A DNA stretch of 64,000 nucleotides from Apostichopus japonicus (Eukaryota; Echinodermata; Holothuroidea; Aspidochirotida; Stichopodidae): positions 20,267,001 to 20,331,000 of the forward strand of contig NC_092569.1 of the NCBI RefSeq assembly GCF_037975245.1, given 5' to 3'. How positions within the stretch are numbered: position 1 is the stretch's first letter; every line of letters starts with the position of its first letter. This document shows positions 24,353 through 37,700 of this stretch, piece after piece. The translations under genes were made by a program, and so were the position numbers. The notes under the pieces were generated by a model that saw nothing but the letters and a program-made list of their open reading frames with translations, made no database searches and was not told where the DNA came from.

Positions 24353-27300
24353 TAGTTACAATGGAATGTTACATGGCTTTTATCAGAGCAAGGTAAAACG
24401 TAAAATTCAGCGAAAAAATACAGACCACAAAACAACTCAAAGGACTTGAAGATTACTCAGTAATGAATACATTGAAAGATGACAAACCTTTGATAAAGGA
24501 GAAAGCGCTGACCAAACAAGCAGTTAGCAGTAAAATATGTTTGCTATTCATAGTCTCGTGTGGCTGATGAGAAAACAAACTTTTCGAAAAGTGTCTGACA
24601 ATTTCCTCTCAGGTAACAATACCGAACTACCGCAGGTTCTTGTCTACCTTATCTGAGATTAAAGGAAAATTCACTGTATAAGAGCAAACAATGTCATTGC
24701 GATTTTTTTCTTTTGCTGTGTTATTAAAATTAAATGGGATCAGTTTCTCTAAGTAGATCAAAACGTGATTAAGTCTTAAACAATTTGAATACCTCGTAAA
24801 CTTAAACCTGATTCTTGCAAATTGTTAAGTAACTGCAAAACGAAGGATGTGGTGCTTTGTCATTCGATCTATTAGGATTTGATAATTATAAGTACAATGC
24901 AATGCATGTTTAAAGTCAACCGCACACTGTCCGACTGAATGATATGCGACTTACCTCAACTCGGCCGTTGAAACGTACTAAGATAATCAAGGAAAACCGA
25001 AAACAAACTGCTCAACATGTTGCGTTTACTCGACTGTTCGAAGGTGACTACCTTGGGATGTCAAAAATGTAACTTATTAAAGCACCGTCAATAACATATG
25101 GAACATCGGTCGTCGTTAACAGACAACATCGCGGGAACAGCGCGGGAACAAATCAACTCAAATGGTAAGGAAACGTGCCAATTACTTACTTTGTCAATAC
25201 CGGTCATCTTCAAATGTTGCAACTTATTATAGCAAACACGTCTTTCATCACCCGGAAATTATATGTTGTCTTCGTCGCTATATAATAAACTGAACGATGA
25301 AAAGGAAACTGTCATATAGAGTTCAACAACCTCTCGATTGTTTTGACAACTGTATTCAGTTAAGAAACACTTAAACGGTAATTCAAGATTTAATCTTCAT
25401 CGACAGAGATGACAGTTCTGAAAAAAATACTTAAAATGAAAGTTGTTGTCAAGTACGGAACTGTTTAACGAAGAAAGAAAAGTATGATCATTAATTTAAA
25501 AGTACGTTGTTAAATTTGAATTGAAAGAGAAACACTGTCAACATTACCTGTAAATTGCAGGGATATCCCTGAAGACAAAGATGTTAGCGACATTAAATAT
25601 CCAAAAAGGATAGTTCAAATCAGTTGTCCGTTCGATAAATTGGTCGTAAAAATTCCCTGATCATATAAACTGTAGTGGTTGTGTTCACTGTGTAGTCAGC
25701 AGAATAAATCGTTCGAAGCATTAACTGACAGATGCATAATAGTAGACCTTCTGTTGTAATAACACTACGTATCAATGCAATCCTACATACAAATCCCCTT
25801 ATCATACAGGTGTAGATTTACCCTGAGAGTGATTAAGGATCAAATTATGTATACGTAGTATATTTAAAACGTTTGTCGAGTCACTTTTTGAGAGTCAGAA
25901 ACTCTCTTGAGTTCATAAAACATATATAGTTGGCAGAGTATCAAGTTTGAACAAGATGATGTTCGAAGCATCTCATTGTTCGTCTTGTTAATGAGTTACT
26001 GTTAAGAATGCCTAAGCATGATAATGCGTTGATTAATGTATAACCATTGATCAAAGATTTCAAAAAAAGAACCATGTTTTAACATAACTTGGCAGCAAGC
26101 ATTATTGGATTGATGTAATTGCCTACGTTGGAAGTACTACTATTGCGTCGACTGACGCTAAACTTGAAACGGCGAGAAATGTCACCTTCACAGACACAGC
26201 ATAAATAGAAACACATTGTACAGTATTAAAAGCATAACAACGTTTCATAAAGGGATTTACTCACCGACGTTTTACTTAAAGTGACATTCAATGTACCACA
26301 AATTAACTATATTCTGTATGATCGTGGAAGGAAAGTCTTTAAAATAGTTTGAAGTATGATCTGATGAAGAATGTGTACAAACCACACGGTATGTTGTACA
26401 ACGATATAATATAGTTTAATATGGCAAGATGGCAAAAAGTGGTTTGAACTGTAAAGAAGAAAAAGTACAGGCAAGTTCACCATGAGTCGAAAGGGTAAAT
26501 GTTTCTTCTTTTTTATGTGCTAGGATAAAATGTACAATAAACGTTGACCTAGTATATTATATGGTTAATTCGTACAAAGACTTACATTTGTCACATTGGT
26601 ACCTTTACTTACTTATATAACTTCCCGAGTTTTCTTGTAATTACAACATATCTGTTTAATTCCTACAAGTTAAACAAGAGGGTTATCCGTGGAGTTGCAT
26701 ATTTCAACGCCTTTAAACCGTTTAAGAGGAGTTTTTGACACAACATTGCCCTTTGCCTCGAATCACGTTACCTTTGACCTCGGTTCCCACGGCAACCACC
26801 TATTTTGATAGAACTAGACCATTTTCATTATACCCATGGCGGTTCTATGTCAACTCAATGTGTTCCCTTGGAGTTAAAACAAGAACGAATTTTCAAGAGA
26901 ATACAATTTTTATAAATTCCTGTCTATGAACCATATGCCTAAGTTTGAGCTCAGAACCCGTATCTCATACATACTGCTTTTAACAGTCTAAGCACGTCAG
27001 CAGGAGAATAATATCTCTTTTTCGAACAATTAAAATCCCATTGTCCATTGAAGTCAGACCAGTATTGTACGTTGAAACGCGCTTTTTGTTTTTGGTTTTG
27101 AGCGTTTCACAACTTTTACCAGGTGCCTTGAAACATTCCTTATTTTATTTTTAGCCATAAGTTAAAGTTTTTAGATATTTGGGAGATTGTCTATAAATAA
27201 CAGCCGGTGGTTAACTTTGAACATTTCCTTCGTCCTTTGAGGGAGCTGTAGAGTGGGAAATATCTTTTGACGATTTTTCTAAAAGAAGAGAGCCGAGGGT

Positions 27301-28480
27301 AACCACCAAGGTGTCTTGTTTTGGCTGCCTTCCTCAATTTGTGTCTTCCTATACACTATACTCTAAGATTTCTATATTTCCCCATTCTCAATAGAAACAC
27401 ACACTCTTTCAGTAAGGTTGTTACAAACGGTGTTTGAATTTCTTTCAGTACTTTTCTCAATGGAATAAACCGTTTGGTACGAAGTGTCTGGCCATAAGCA
27501 AGGGTACGCTTATTATGTAAAGGATCATATTAAAGGTACATGTTCTGGAAAAAAAGTGGCTTTAACATAAGGGCCATGCTCCTCTTGTACTTCTCCAGTG
27601 AGTTTATTTATTAATATTACCTAAGGGATATAATCAAATTCAAAAGACGTAATAAATTCAAGTTCCTCTGGGTAAACCTTGTTACGATCTTTCATAAGGT
27701 CATAAAAGGCTTCATGCCCACTGGGCAATCACCGATATAATGACAACATACTGTAGACTTAAGTTGGCAGAGCTCCATAATCTGTCTTCAACTGTAGTAT
27801 TATTAAACTTGAAATGAGAAAATAGGTCGCAGTCAAATTGATTTGTTGCCCAGTATTGATTTCACATAATGTTTCATAATCTCTGTGCGTATCAAAAGAA
27901 ATTAACTACCGCCACTATGACTATATAAGAACATACGTTGTCATCTTAGTGAAACTAAAATACACACATGAATGTATGCTTCGCGACAAACAGTCAAACG
28001 CAATCAGTGGCAAACTTAGTGCCAAGAGACGGTTTAGGAGTCTATTTATTAACTTCAATATGAGTCGATAAGGTGCTTGACTGTCATATGAATTCAAGCA
28101 GCATTGGAAAAGTTTAACAGTCTGTTGTTGCTTCCGTGCACTCTATCCCGTTGTTGTCCGACTAGAAATTCAGAGTAAGCATTTGCATAACAATGTTATG
28201 CAAACTTTACTCATTAGTTTCTCTTTAAAGTGCTTTGGTTGTTTACAAGTTGTCCAAAAACAGTTTGCATATTATGCCAGATATTGCATTACTACTTTCT
28301 TCTGTAATGAATATTGAGCCTGATATGGCCGATACATATTAACTTGACACATTATCAGCATCATTTCAGCAATATTTAATTCTGCATTTTTGTTATCTTG
28401 TAGTAGAAAAGTTTGTACGTTGAAAAGAAATGTTACAATGAAAGTCATGAGCTACCTCGTTCATATCTAAATCAAAGAGG
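24353..28480. other. No gene seen
   Basis: About 4.1 kb of AT-rich DNA with no supported exon. A good minus-strand GTAAGT donor near 24954 follows a short frame beginning MLSSLFSVFLDYL, but that frame stops before the donor, so it is at most a 5' UTR exon. No WSC cysteine pattern was found. Confidence 0.4.
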
Positions 28481-28494
28481 GGGGAATATCTGCT

Positions 28495-28665
28495 AAGGCA
28501 TATGTACTGATGAAAGCCTATTTAGGCTAAATATGTACAAGTTAGATTTTGTCTCTCTTATTGTGTTTTTAAAAGTTTGTTTTCGTTCTAGTATAGCCTT
28601 TGAAGAAGATCCTGCTAAGATCGAAACTTCAGACAGTCTAACGTTTACGTAGTGGGTATACATCC
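28495..28665 (+). repeat. Penelope-like or other retroelement end with hammerhead-like motif (tentative)
   Basis: Two motifs of the form tgAnGA - hairpin - (G)AAA occur: tgatgaaagcctatttaggc at about 28508 and ttgaagaagatcctgctaag followed by atcgaaac at about 28598. The second can fold a GATC/GATC stem between GAAGA and GAAAC, then acttcagacaGTC, which resembles a minimal hammerhead ribozyme core. Such motifs occur in Penelope-like element terminal repeats. The C3 base of the core is a T and stem I is not convincing, so a relic or chance match is possible. Confidence 0.25.
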
Positions 28666-28698
28666 AACTGAACTGCCGGTCCATCTGTTTATCTTATA

Positions 28699-29193
<495 letters not shown>

Positions 29194-29353
29194 GGGGAAC
29201 GAGGATGGCCTTTTAACTGTCAAGAACGTTCTGTAAGGGGCTCTCAATTTTAACGCTTATTCTCCACTTCTTCCGCATTGAGCAAGTGTTTGATTACCAC
29301 CAACCCGGAATATCAACTATATTCTAACTTTTTCTTCGTGAATTTGTGCCGTT

Positions 29354-30136
29354 ATGGTGAGAGGTAGGCCCAAAGGAAGCAAAAATAAGCCAAAGGTAAC
29401 TTCAACTAGGCCTACAGTAAGCGACATGGCTAGTAAAAGGCCTACCATGCTAAGTCAACGCAGTAGACAACGTGGTTCGAGCTCTGAATCAGAGACGACG
29501 CCCAGCTGGAAAGAGGCATTTGAAACATTTAAGTTGTCATTACGTAACGATTTCGAAAAAAGCATTGGCATGTTGGAAAGCAACCTGGAAAAAGCTATTG
29601 AATCCTTATCTGAACGCGTGGAGGAGATAGAGAAAAGAGACGAGGATTATACAAATCGCTTCTTAGGAATTTCTAAAGCTCTCGAGAAGGCCAACGTCAC
29701 CATCAATGAAAATGCCGAATGTATTAACAATCTTGAGCGGCATTCGAGGAGGAACAACTTCAGAGTCGTGGGAATCAAAAGAACTGAAAACGAGAATTGT
29801 TCGACTATTTTACGAGAAAAGGTCCTTTCAAAGTTTCCAAATGGCCACGAGATACGTATTGAGAGATGCCATCGGGATGGACGGGGTGTCGGAGATAAAC
29901 CGCCTCATATATTAGCGAGATGTCTGTCCTTTCAGGATAAGATTATTATAATGAAGTCGTGGAGAACTCACCTGAAGGATCAACAATTTTTTATTGTAGA
30001 CGATCTTACGAGGCTGGATCTAGAGGAGAAAAAAGCCCGATCGGCTAAGGTGAAGGAACTGTATTCAACTGGAACAAAACTACGATTCGTGGCGGGGAAG
30101 TGGCGGGATGCTCGGGGGAAACCGTACCCTTTTTAA
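29354..30136 (+). CDS. Non-LTR retrotransposon ORF1 protein (nucleic-acid chaperone type)
   Basis: A 260-residue intact protein. Residues 1-14 (MVRGRPKGSKNKPK) carry an AT-hook-like RGRPKG core, followed by a Ser/Thr-rich segment. Residues about 50-125 form a heptad-rich coiled coil (LESNLEKAIESLSERVEEIEK region). From about residue 130 (RRNNFRVVGI) comes an RRM-like fold, then a basic C-terminal domain with ILARCLSFQDKIIIMK and LRFVAGKWRDARGKPYPF, the usual L1-type ORF1p ending. Such proteins trimerise and coat element RNA. The ATG at 29354 is the first in frame and starts 160 bases after the element's 5' end. No defects are seen. Confidence 0.85.
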   Translation: MVRGRPKGSKNKPKVTSTRPTVSDMASKRPTMLSQRSRQRGSSSESETTPSWKEAFETFKLSLRNDFEKSIGMLESNLEKAIESLSERVEEIEKRDEDYTNRFLGISKALEKANVTINENAECINNLERHSRRNNFRVVGIKRTENENCSTILREKVLSKFPNGHEIRIERCHRDGRGVGDKPPHILARCLSFQDKIIIMKSWRTHLKDQQFFIVDDLTRLDLEEKKARSAKVKELYSTGTKLRFVAGKWRDARGKPYPF

Positions 30137-30446
30137 ATAAACAAACATCGTCGTGGAATCCACTAGTGAACTTTACAGATGTTCTGTAACTCATTAAACT
30201 AACATCTGGATCATATTTAATTGTATTTTTCTGACGAGTTTTCTAAATTGATCCCTTTACTTTATATGGAATGTTCGATTGTTAAGTCAAGGTTAGTCCT
30301 CATTCCTTTTTTCTCGAGTGCAAACAAAGCACTCTCTTTTGTGTTGTCTTGTTGTTGTTGTATTGTTGTTGTTTTTGTCTTTGATAGTTTGTCTGTGTGT
30401 TTTGCTTTAGTCTGTTTTGTGTTTGGTTTTTTCTTTAGTCCTTAAA

Positions 30447-33400
30447 ATGCATGATATCATCTCTGTTTGTACCTTTAATGCTCGTGGTTTAAATGATTTA
30501 AAAAATAGGCGTAAGGTGTTTACTTGGCTACATAACCAAAAGTTCTCTATTTCTTGAATTCAAGAAACACATTGCATTGACGCTTCTACAAGTTTTTGGA
30601 GTAATGAATGGGGTGGAAAGGCTTTTTTTTGTTTTGGATCTGTAAGAAGCGCTGGGTGTGCTATACTGTTTAATCCTTCCCTTAGCCTAGCAGTTGTTAA
30701 GCATTTGTCAGATTGCAACGGCCGCTACATTGTTATTGATATTGTTATTAATGACACAGTTTATACTATTGTTAATGTTTATGCCCCCAATAGGGACGAT
30801 CCGTCTTTTTTTAGCAACATATATAGGTGTCTAGCGTCCAATTTTACTTGCATAAACATTATATGGGGTGGTGATTTTAACTTAGTTCTGGACCTAGATC
30901 TCGACAAGGCAGGGGGCACAAAAAGAACAAATTTTAGAGCGAGAGAGATACTCTTTGAATGCATACAGGGACTTAATTTAGTTGATGTATTTAGGGAGAG
31001 GAACCCAAAGAAGTACCTTTTCACATGGTTTTCCAATATTATTGATGGCCTTAGTTGTAGGTTAGATTTTTTTTCTGGTGTCAACCAACTTGCTAGCTTT
31101 GTGTAACGACTGTTATACTTTATCGACCATTCAGTCTGATCATAATGCGTTAATTTTTAAGATGCGTGCTTCGACTTTTAAGAGAGGCGGGGGGTTTTGG
31201 AAATTAAACACTTCCCTATTGAAAGAAGCAGATTTCGTAGAAGGAATTCGTAAGTTAGTTTCTGGTGCCTTGGCAGAATGGGATTTAGATGCAACTAATC
31301 CACAACATTTTTGGGAATATTTAAAATTCCTCATTCGTTCCTGGTCCATGAAATATTCTAAAGAAAGGTCTCGTCTTGTGAGGGAGAGGGAAAAAACGTT
31401 ACAAAAATGTATTGTTTCATTAGAAACTGAATACAATTTCAACCCCACTCCGTCCCTTAAACTACAAATTTCAAACGCTAAGCACAGCCTTGACGACATT
31501 TACGAGGGCAAAATTGATGGTATTATTATTCGCTCTAGAGCGAGATGGGTTGAACAAGGTGAACGGAATACACAATACTTTCTAAATTTAGAGAAGCGAA
31601 ACAGTGAGCGCAAGTCAATTAAAATTCTAGTTGATGACAATGGGACTGAGTTTACCGATCTCCACGCAATTCTAAACGTTGAGCGAACTTTTTACGAAAA
31701 TTTATATGCTACTTGTAATGATGCTTGCTTGGATAATACTTTTACTGAGTCGCTTCATATTACGGGTTTGAACGACGATTCAAGAAATAATTGTGAAGGT
31801 GCCTTAACTGAAGAGGAATGTTGGAATGCACTTAAGAGTATGGCTTCTGGTAAGGTACCTGGCAGCGATGGTCTGCCAGCTGAATTTTATAGATTTTTTT
31901 GGCCAGAAATTAAGTCTTTCGTTGTTATGTCGCTGAACTCGGGATATCTGATAAGTAAACTTTCTTCGGAGCAAGGCAGAGCTGTTATTACTTTACTTCC
32001 TAAAGATGGTAAAGACATTAAGAAAATTAGTAATTGGAGGCCAATCTCACTTTTAAATGTAGACTACAAAATTGCTGCTTCTTGTATTTCTGCAAGACTC
32101 AAAGAGGTCTTGCCGCATGTTATCCATCATGATCAAACCGGCTTCCTTAAAAACCGATATATAGGAGAAAATATTCGACTGATCCTAGATGTTATACAGT
32201 ATGCACAGGATAAAAATGTGCCAGGTTACATTCTTTTCGTTGACTTTGAAAAAGCCTTCGACAGCGTTAATTGGAATTTTTTGTACCATACACTTCAACT
32301 TTTCAATTTTGGGGATAGCATTATTCGTTGGGTTAAGACCTTTTATGCAAATTGTACGGCTTGCGTTTTGAATAACGGGGTTTCATCTGGCTTTTTTCCT
32401 GTTAAAAGGGGGATGCGCCAAGGCTGCCCCTTAAGCCCATACCTTTTTGTGTTGTGTGCAGAAATTTTGGCTTTGAAATTACGAGCTGACCGTATGTATG
32501 TCGGTTTTCCAGTAGGCAATGTTAACATTAAAGTGTCTATGTATGCAGATGACACAACTATTTTCCTGGACAATATCGATCGTTCTTTACAGAGAGTTGT
32601 TGAGATACTAACAGAGTTTAAACAAGCTTCTGGTCTGAAGATCAACTTCGAAAGGTCTAACATTCTTCCTATCGGCGATAATAATGAGAATGGTAATGGT
32701 CAGAGTGCTTATAATATTCCCTTTACAGATGGTCCTATTAAGGTTCTTGGTATTACACTTACGAATAATAGAAGTGACCTCTTTCCCTTAAACTATTTGC
32801 CAAAACGTTCACGTTTGAAAAGTGTCCTAAATATGTGGTCTCCTCGTGATCTGACTCCCTATGGTAAAATTGTTATCATAAAGAGTTTTGCTCTGTCACA
32901 ACTTGTTTTCCTCTTCTCTGTTCTGCCTAACCCTCCAGAATCATTTTTAAAGGAACTAAATAGTTTACTGTTTAACTTTATTTGGAGAGGAAAGGGCGAC
33001 AAAATAAAGAGGAAAATTTTAATGCAGCCACAGGAAGAAGGCGGCTTGAATATGATTAACGTGCATGATTTCATGAAAAGTATGAAAATCACTTGGATTA
33101 AAAGATATACAGATCATAATTTTGGCCATTGGAAAGTCCTTTTCGACTATTTTTTGAAAAGCGTTGGTAAGGATTTTCTTTTTAGCTGTAATTTCAAGGG
33201 AAATGATATTTTTAACAAGGTTAAACACGAGTTTCTTCGCAACTGCTGTTGTGCTTGGAGCGATCTCACCTTTGAAACCCCGGTGGCGAATTACGGTGAT
33301 CAGATTATCTGGAACAACAGTTTTATCAAGATTAATAATGAAGTAGTTTGGTACAGGAAGTGTTTTAATTCAAATGTGCTTTATGTCCGGGATTTTTATG

Positions 33401-34176
33401 ACATGTCTGGCAGGCCTCTATCGTATACTGCTTTTATTGCTAAATTTAATTGTCCAAGCTTCCCCTTTACTAAGCTGAATGGGATTATACATTCTATCCC
33501 ACGTACGTGGGTACCATCCAGATATTCATTGCAGCTGCCGAAGCAACCATGTAGTCAGCAGGTTATGTTAGCGCAACTATATGGTACTACTAAGATTTGT
33601 CAATATGCTTATAATAAATTTAACAGCCGTTGTATTGAGCAACCACGTGGTTGTTTAAAATGGGACAATGATTTTAAAGGCACCACTTTAAACTGGAGTG
33701 AAATTTTGGGTTCTTGTAGCAAGATTAGAGATACTAAATTAAGAAGCTTTCAGTACAAGTTTATCCATCGTATCATTACTACAAATAGTTTTCTTAGTAA
33801 AATTAACATTATTGACTACCCAAGTTGCAGTTTTTGTGGCGAGTCTACTGAAACTTTAGACCACCTTTACTGGCGCTGTAGCGCAGTTGGAGATATTTGG
33901 AACAAAATATATCTTGAAATCTTTAATTCAAAAGTTGAAGTTGAGTACGAACACGTGTGTTTTGGTTATGATTACGAGAACAAAATGAAATGGTATAGCC
34001 TGACAATGTTTTATGCCAAATATTATATTTACCTTTGCAGAATTAACAAAAGCGTTCCAAGTTATGATATTTTCAAGCATAAGCTTTCATTTTTCTTGAG
34101 TGTTGAAATGTATATACTTATCAATAACAAAAAGCACAAAGAAATTAAACTGCTAAGGGATTCTTTGCATTATTGA
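30447..34176 (+). pseudogene. Non-LTR retrotransposon ORF2 (endonuclease-reverse transcriptase), two defects
   Basis: The frame begins ATG at 30447 with MHDIISVCTFNARGLND, an APE-type endonuclease start. Codon 37 is TGA (30555-30557), directly before IQETHC. The frame resumes with NVYAPN and GGDFNLVLD. At 31067-31074 an eight-T run shifts the frame just after the SCRLDF motif; the second part continues in another frame from SDHNALIF to the stop at 34176. The 3730-nt span is exactly one base over a multiple of three, consistent with one inserted T. The reverse transcriptase shows GSDGLPAEFY, NWRPISLLN, LFVDFEKAFDSV, RGMRQGCPLSPYLF and MYADDT (about 32542). A C-terminal CCHC (CSFCGESTETLDHLYWRC) is at about 33826. 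The sites could be mutations or sequencing errors. Confidence 0.9.
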
Positions 34177-34287
34177 TAAAGGAAATGTCCTTTTTGGTGT
34201 CATGAAGCGAACTTTTTCTTTCTTTTCAACTTAATATGTTGTGCAGAAGAGATGGATGCAAATAAAAATTTCAAAAAAAAAAAAAAA

Positions 34288-34322
34288 TATTATTATTACT
34301 ATTATTATTATTATTATTATTA
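34288..34322. repeat. (TAT/ATT)n 3' flank of the retrotransposon
   Basis: About 35 bases of TATTATT repeat with one C interruption resume right after the poly(A). Together with the 5' tract this shows that insertion occurred inside the microsatellite. Confidence 0.9.
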
Positions 34323-35249
34323 CCATCATTAATGATTATAATTGATATGTCGAACGTCTCATAGTTGGATCGTTTAATCGGTAATAGTGAGTGAAATGGT
34401 GGATGTAAAATGTAGACTTATGGCTAATGTTAACTGCATCGATGTATTTGAGTTCAGGTAGTTTGAGTTTTCTTTTAACATACATAGATATGTCTTTCCA
34501 TCAAAGATACTAGAAGGAAATCTATTTAAAACATTGAGGAAGAAGAACTGATGTAATGTAAGCTTTGCCCGTTTTACAAAATGTACATACTGAGAGGAAT
34601 TACTTTTTAACGAGCTAGAATAAAATACAGTACATTAAAAACATTACGCAAGCAGGATCAAGAGTCGCTTTGAACAAAGGTTTACGTCTTTCACATTAAT
34701 ACTAAAATTTTATATAAAATGATATTTCTAAAAAAAAAAATTGCATTTTGGTGGCATTTTAACTATTCCATATCAAGTTGACTTTAACCAAACATCGTAA
34801 ACGTATCAGATTTAATGATAATCACCATGATGATTTTAAAAGCCTATTTAACTAAATCCTACTAGAAGCCATAGACGTATCACCGATACTCCGCCCCCTT
34901 TTTTTTCTTGAAGTAGATGGAGGTCTAGCCAGTCAATTAATCAACCATATTTCGAGTTAGTGACCAGATATTGAGATGCAGCTCCAATTGTAGACAGTAA
35001 GGAATCGTTTTCACTAACTCAATGAAAGTATTTGCATGGGTTGCCACAGTAATGATACCATGTAGGATAGAAGGCGTCCATCGTAAATGCATTACTCTAT
35101 TAATGTGATGGTGCTATTTCTTTATTCGTAGCTTAGCAGCATATTTCCGATTTATAGGCTGGGTCTACAGAGCACAGGGGCACATACGCACATACGGTCA
35201 ATTACGCAGATACGTCGGTAATACAGGGGAAGGTAAAATCGTTGTACCA
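34323..35249. other. No gene seen
   Basis: AT-rich DNA between the retrotransposon and the dispersed repeat, with no supportable exon or repeat structure. Confidence 0.4.
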
Positions 35250-36985
35250 AAGGAAAGTAGTCAGGGACATTAAATGTCATCAAAAAATGTGTTGCAAACT
35301 CGTAGACCTTACTAGAGCAGACATGGCTTTGTGTTTTCAATTTAACAATCTATACCGTTAATCTCTGCTCCTTCATGTGTTGCTTCAATTTGAACAAATT
35401 ATAACTTTAACTTGTTATGGTCACAATCGTTCTTGTTATTCAACGCTGCTTTATCCATTGGCAGTTTGAGAAGGTGGCTGATTAAATTGCTTTTCATCCT
35501 GATTGTGTAAAGTCGTCATTTGTTACATACATAAATATTAACCTTATTGGCCAAAACATATATGATTAGTTTGATTTCTTATTATCATATTGCATATAAA
35601 ATAAAATCATGTAAAGTAGGAGATGATAAAAACTGGAATGATAATTACCAAAACACCCACTTGGCAGCTTCTCTATATGGGCAAACAGGACGCCATTATG
35701 AGAATCAAAAATAGAAGATTAATGAAAAGGATATAAATCGTACGTTGCTAGGAGGAACCGGGATTTGTCAACACTGTGAATAAAGAAGATATGACATAAA
35801 AGAAACCTGTTTATATTATTAATTGCTTTTCCACAGACTGATGTGTACTTAATTTGATTTACTATATACTGAATATGGCATTATATTGGCAGGTTTATGA
35901 TTTAAACCTACATTGTAAATATTCATTATTCTTCAACAGCCTGGTGCGTATTGAAGTTGATAAGCTATAAACTGCATATGGCTTTAGAGTACTAAGTGAG
36001 CGATTTGCATCTAAATTGTCTATAATAGTAAAAAGTTGCAATAAACAATGCAATATCACTGTCTGTCTATCTATCCGTTCTGTGACATAGGTATATTCCA
36101 AGAGTGTGTTTTGATGTGGGTGTGGATTTTATGGTGGCAGGAGGTTGGGAGAGAAGACCGTTACGGTTTGGATGGGGGGGGGGGCGGGGGGAGCTTCCTC
36201 AGAAGAACGCTATTTTTTGTATTCGATCTATCAAGAGCAACATGACTCTGATGACGTCAGCTAATGTTCATTACACTTCGTTTATTGATTAATAACATGA
36301 TTGTACAACATCTGACTTTATTTGACCGTACTAAGAAACACTCGATACTAATAGCTAGTAAAGTAACTACTGTTCATGTTCCACAACCGTGCATCGGTAA
36401 CTACTGCCCTGTGTTCGCAACACGGTAACATGTGTTACAGGTGGCACAGTAATTACTGCAAAGCTGTTACACGTCGCACTACGAGTCCGAAAGGTGGAAA
36501 TGCGCAGCGACTGGGTAACGAAGACTACTCACTAGCCGTACAATACGGAGTGCGTGGTCGGCGCTGGCACAACACGTAGCCGACACACTGCGGTGGTTAT
36601 TTTATACTGCACGCGAGATTCAGATGGTAGCCTAACTTTTCCTGAATCGTATTAGTAAATCCATTTGATTGAAACATTCTTCACGGACAGGTGAGTGTGT
36701 AAAAATCACAAATAGATACAGAACAGATACACAAAATGCAACCTAAGGTGGTGTAGGGGGGACCAGGATTTGCCTTATGGGTAGTTCCACGTCTAAATTA
36801 GGCATTTACATAGAATTATTACCAGCATTTACATTAACATGTGAACACATTGTTATTTTTTTCAATAAATCATCCTCGTTAAGTTATATGGAATTATATG
36901 TCCTGCACTGTTCACAACACGGAGAAATAATGTTTCTAAACGGAAGGTTCTAAACTATATCAAAAGAGATGTGAGAAAGCATTAT
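35250..36985. repeat. Dispersed repeat, copy 1 (same family as 62440-64000)
   Basis: From about 35250 (cagggacattaaatgtca) to 36985 the sequence matches 62462-64000 closely and in the same orientation, including a 67-codon frame (36376-36579, MFHNRASVTTALCSQHGN) that differs by about one residue between copies. Copy 1 has about 215 extra bases at 36083-36300, with a G-rich run. No reverse transcriptase or transposase is visible. It could be a solo long terminal repeat or a large non-autonomous element; the class is unknown. Confidence 0.8.
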
Positions 36986-37289
36986 TATTAGCAAGACTAT
37001 TTTTTATCTGTGATAAATGTCGTGTACATATATCAAACAAAAACACTACCTCTTGCTTTAATAACACAAGCCTTTTGCCTTTGCAGTCATTATTAGTTAG
37101 CGATCCTTGCTGTAAATTCATCATTTACTCGTGTTGTATTGATTATGGATATGAATTACATGTCAATCATTTGATATATTATAAAATAGATATAGAACGA
37201 CACAAGAAACAATTGACATCTCCAGCATTTCCATGTTACGTATCTATGTTACGTATTAATTGAAACTATTAGTTGATCCCCTTACTAAG

Positions 37290-37700
37290 TCCCATTAGCA
37301 TATGAGCCGTATAAAATGCATATAAAATAAAGCCATGAAAAGTAGGAGATTATAAAAACCTGAATGAATATTACGAGAAAACAAAAAATCGACAGTTCCC
37401 AGTAAAGTTCAAACAAGACGCTATTATAAAAAGCAAAATAGAAGATTAATGAAAAGGAAATAAATCTAAGATTGCTAGGAGAAACCGGGATTTTAAAGAC
37501 TGTTAATGAGGGAGAAATCAATTATGAAAGAAACCTGATATAGAACGACACAAGAAACAATTGACATCTCCAGCATAAGGGCAAATATAGCCTCATTATG
37601 AAAAAGAAAATAAAAAGAGAAAATTAATAAAGAGGATAACAATGTATATTGTGCCTTTTCTAGGATGAACAGTCCTTTTTCATTCACTATGTAAAGAGAA
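37290..37700. repeat. Diverged fragments of the same dispersed repeat
   Basis: Segments such as agtaggagattataaaaacc, agaagattaatgaaaaggaa and ttgctaggagaaaccgggat resemble 35610-35780 and 62840-63000. The motif acacaagaaacaattgacat also occurs twice (37200 and 37548). These look like older, rearranged copies of the family at 35250 and 62440. Confidence 0.6.

Larger units (their letters stand above)
29194..34287 (+). mobile_element. Near full-length L1/Tx1-like non-LTR retrotransposon in (ATT)n
   Basis: The element runs from ggggaacgag right after the ATT tract to a poly(A) at 34273-34287, just past AATAAA at 34261. It has a 160-bp 5' UTR, ORF1 (29354-30136), a 310-bp spacer, ORF2 (30447-34176) and a short 3' UTR. 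ORF2 order is endonuclease, reverse transcriptase, C-terminal CCHC, typical of the L1/Tx1 group. The 5' end appears complete because it starts at the microsatellite boundary. Only two defects are seen, both in ORF2, so the insertion looks young. Target duplications cannot be defined within the repeat. Confidence 0.88.

Noticed and set aside
24950..25025. Signal-peptide exon for WSC-R3 (frame beginning MLSSLFSVFLDYL, donor GTAAGT)
   Set aside because: An in-frame TGA lies just before the donor; it could at most be an untranslated exon.
28500..28545. Upstream tgatgaaagcc..ggctaaa motif as a second hammerhead ribozyme
   Set aside because: The GAAA core after stem II is missing its G, and no stem I pairing was found.
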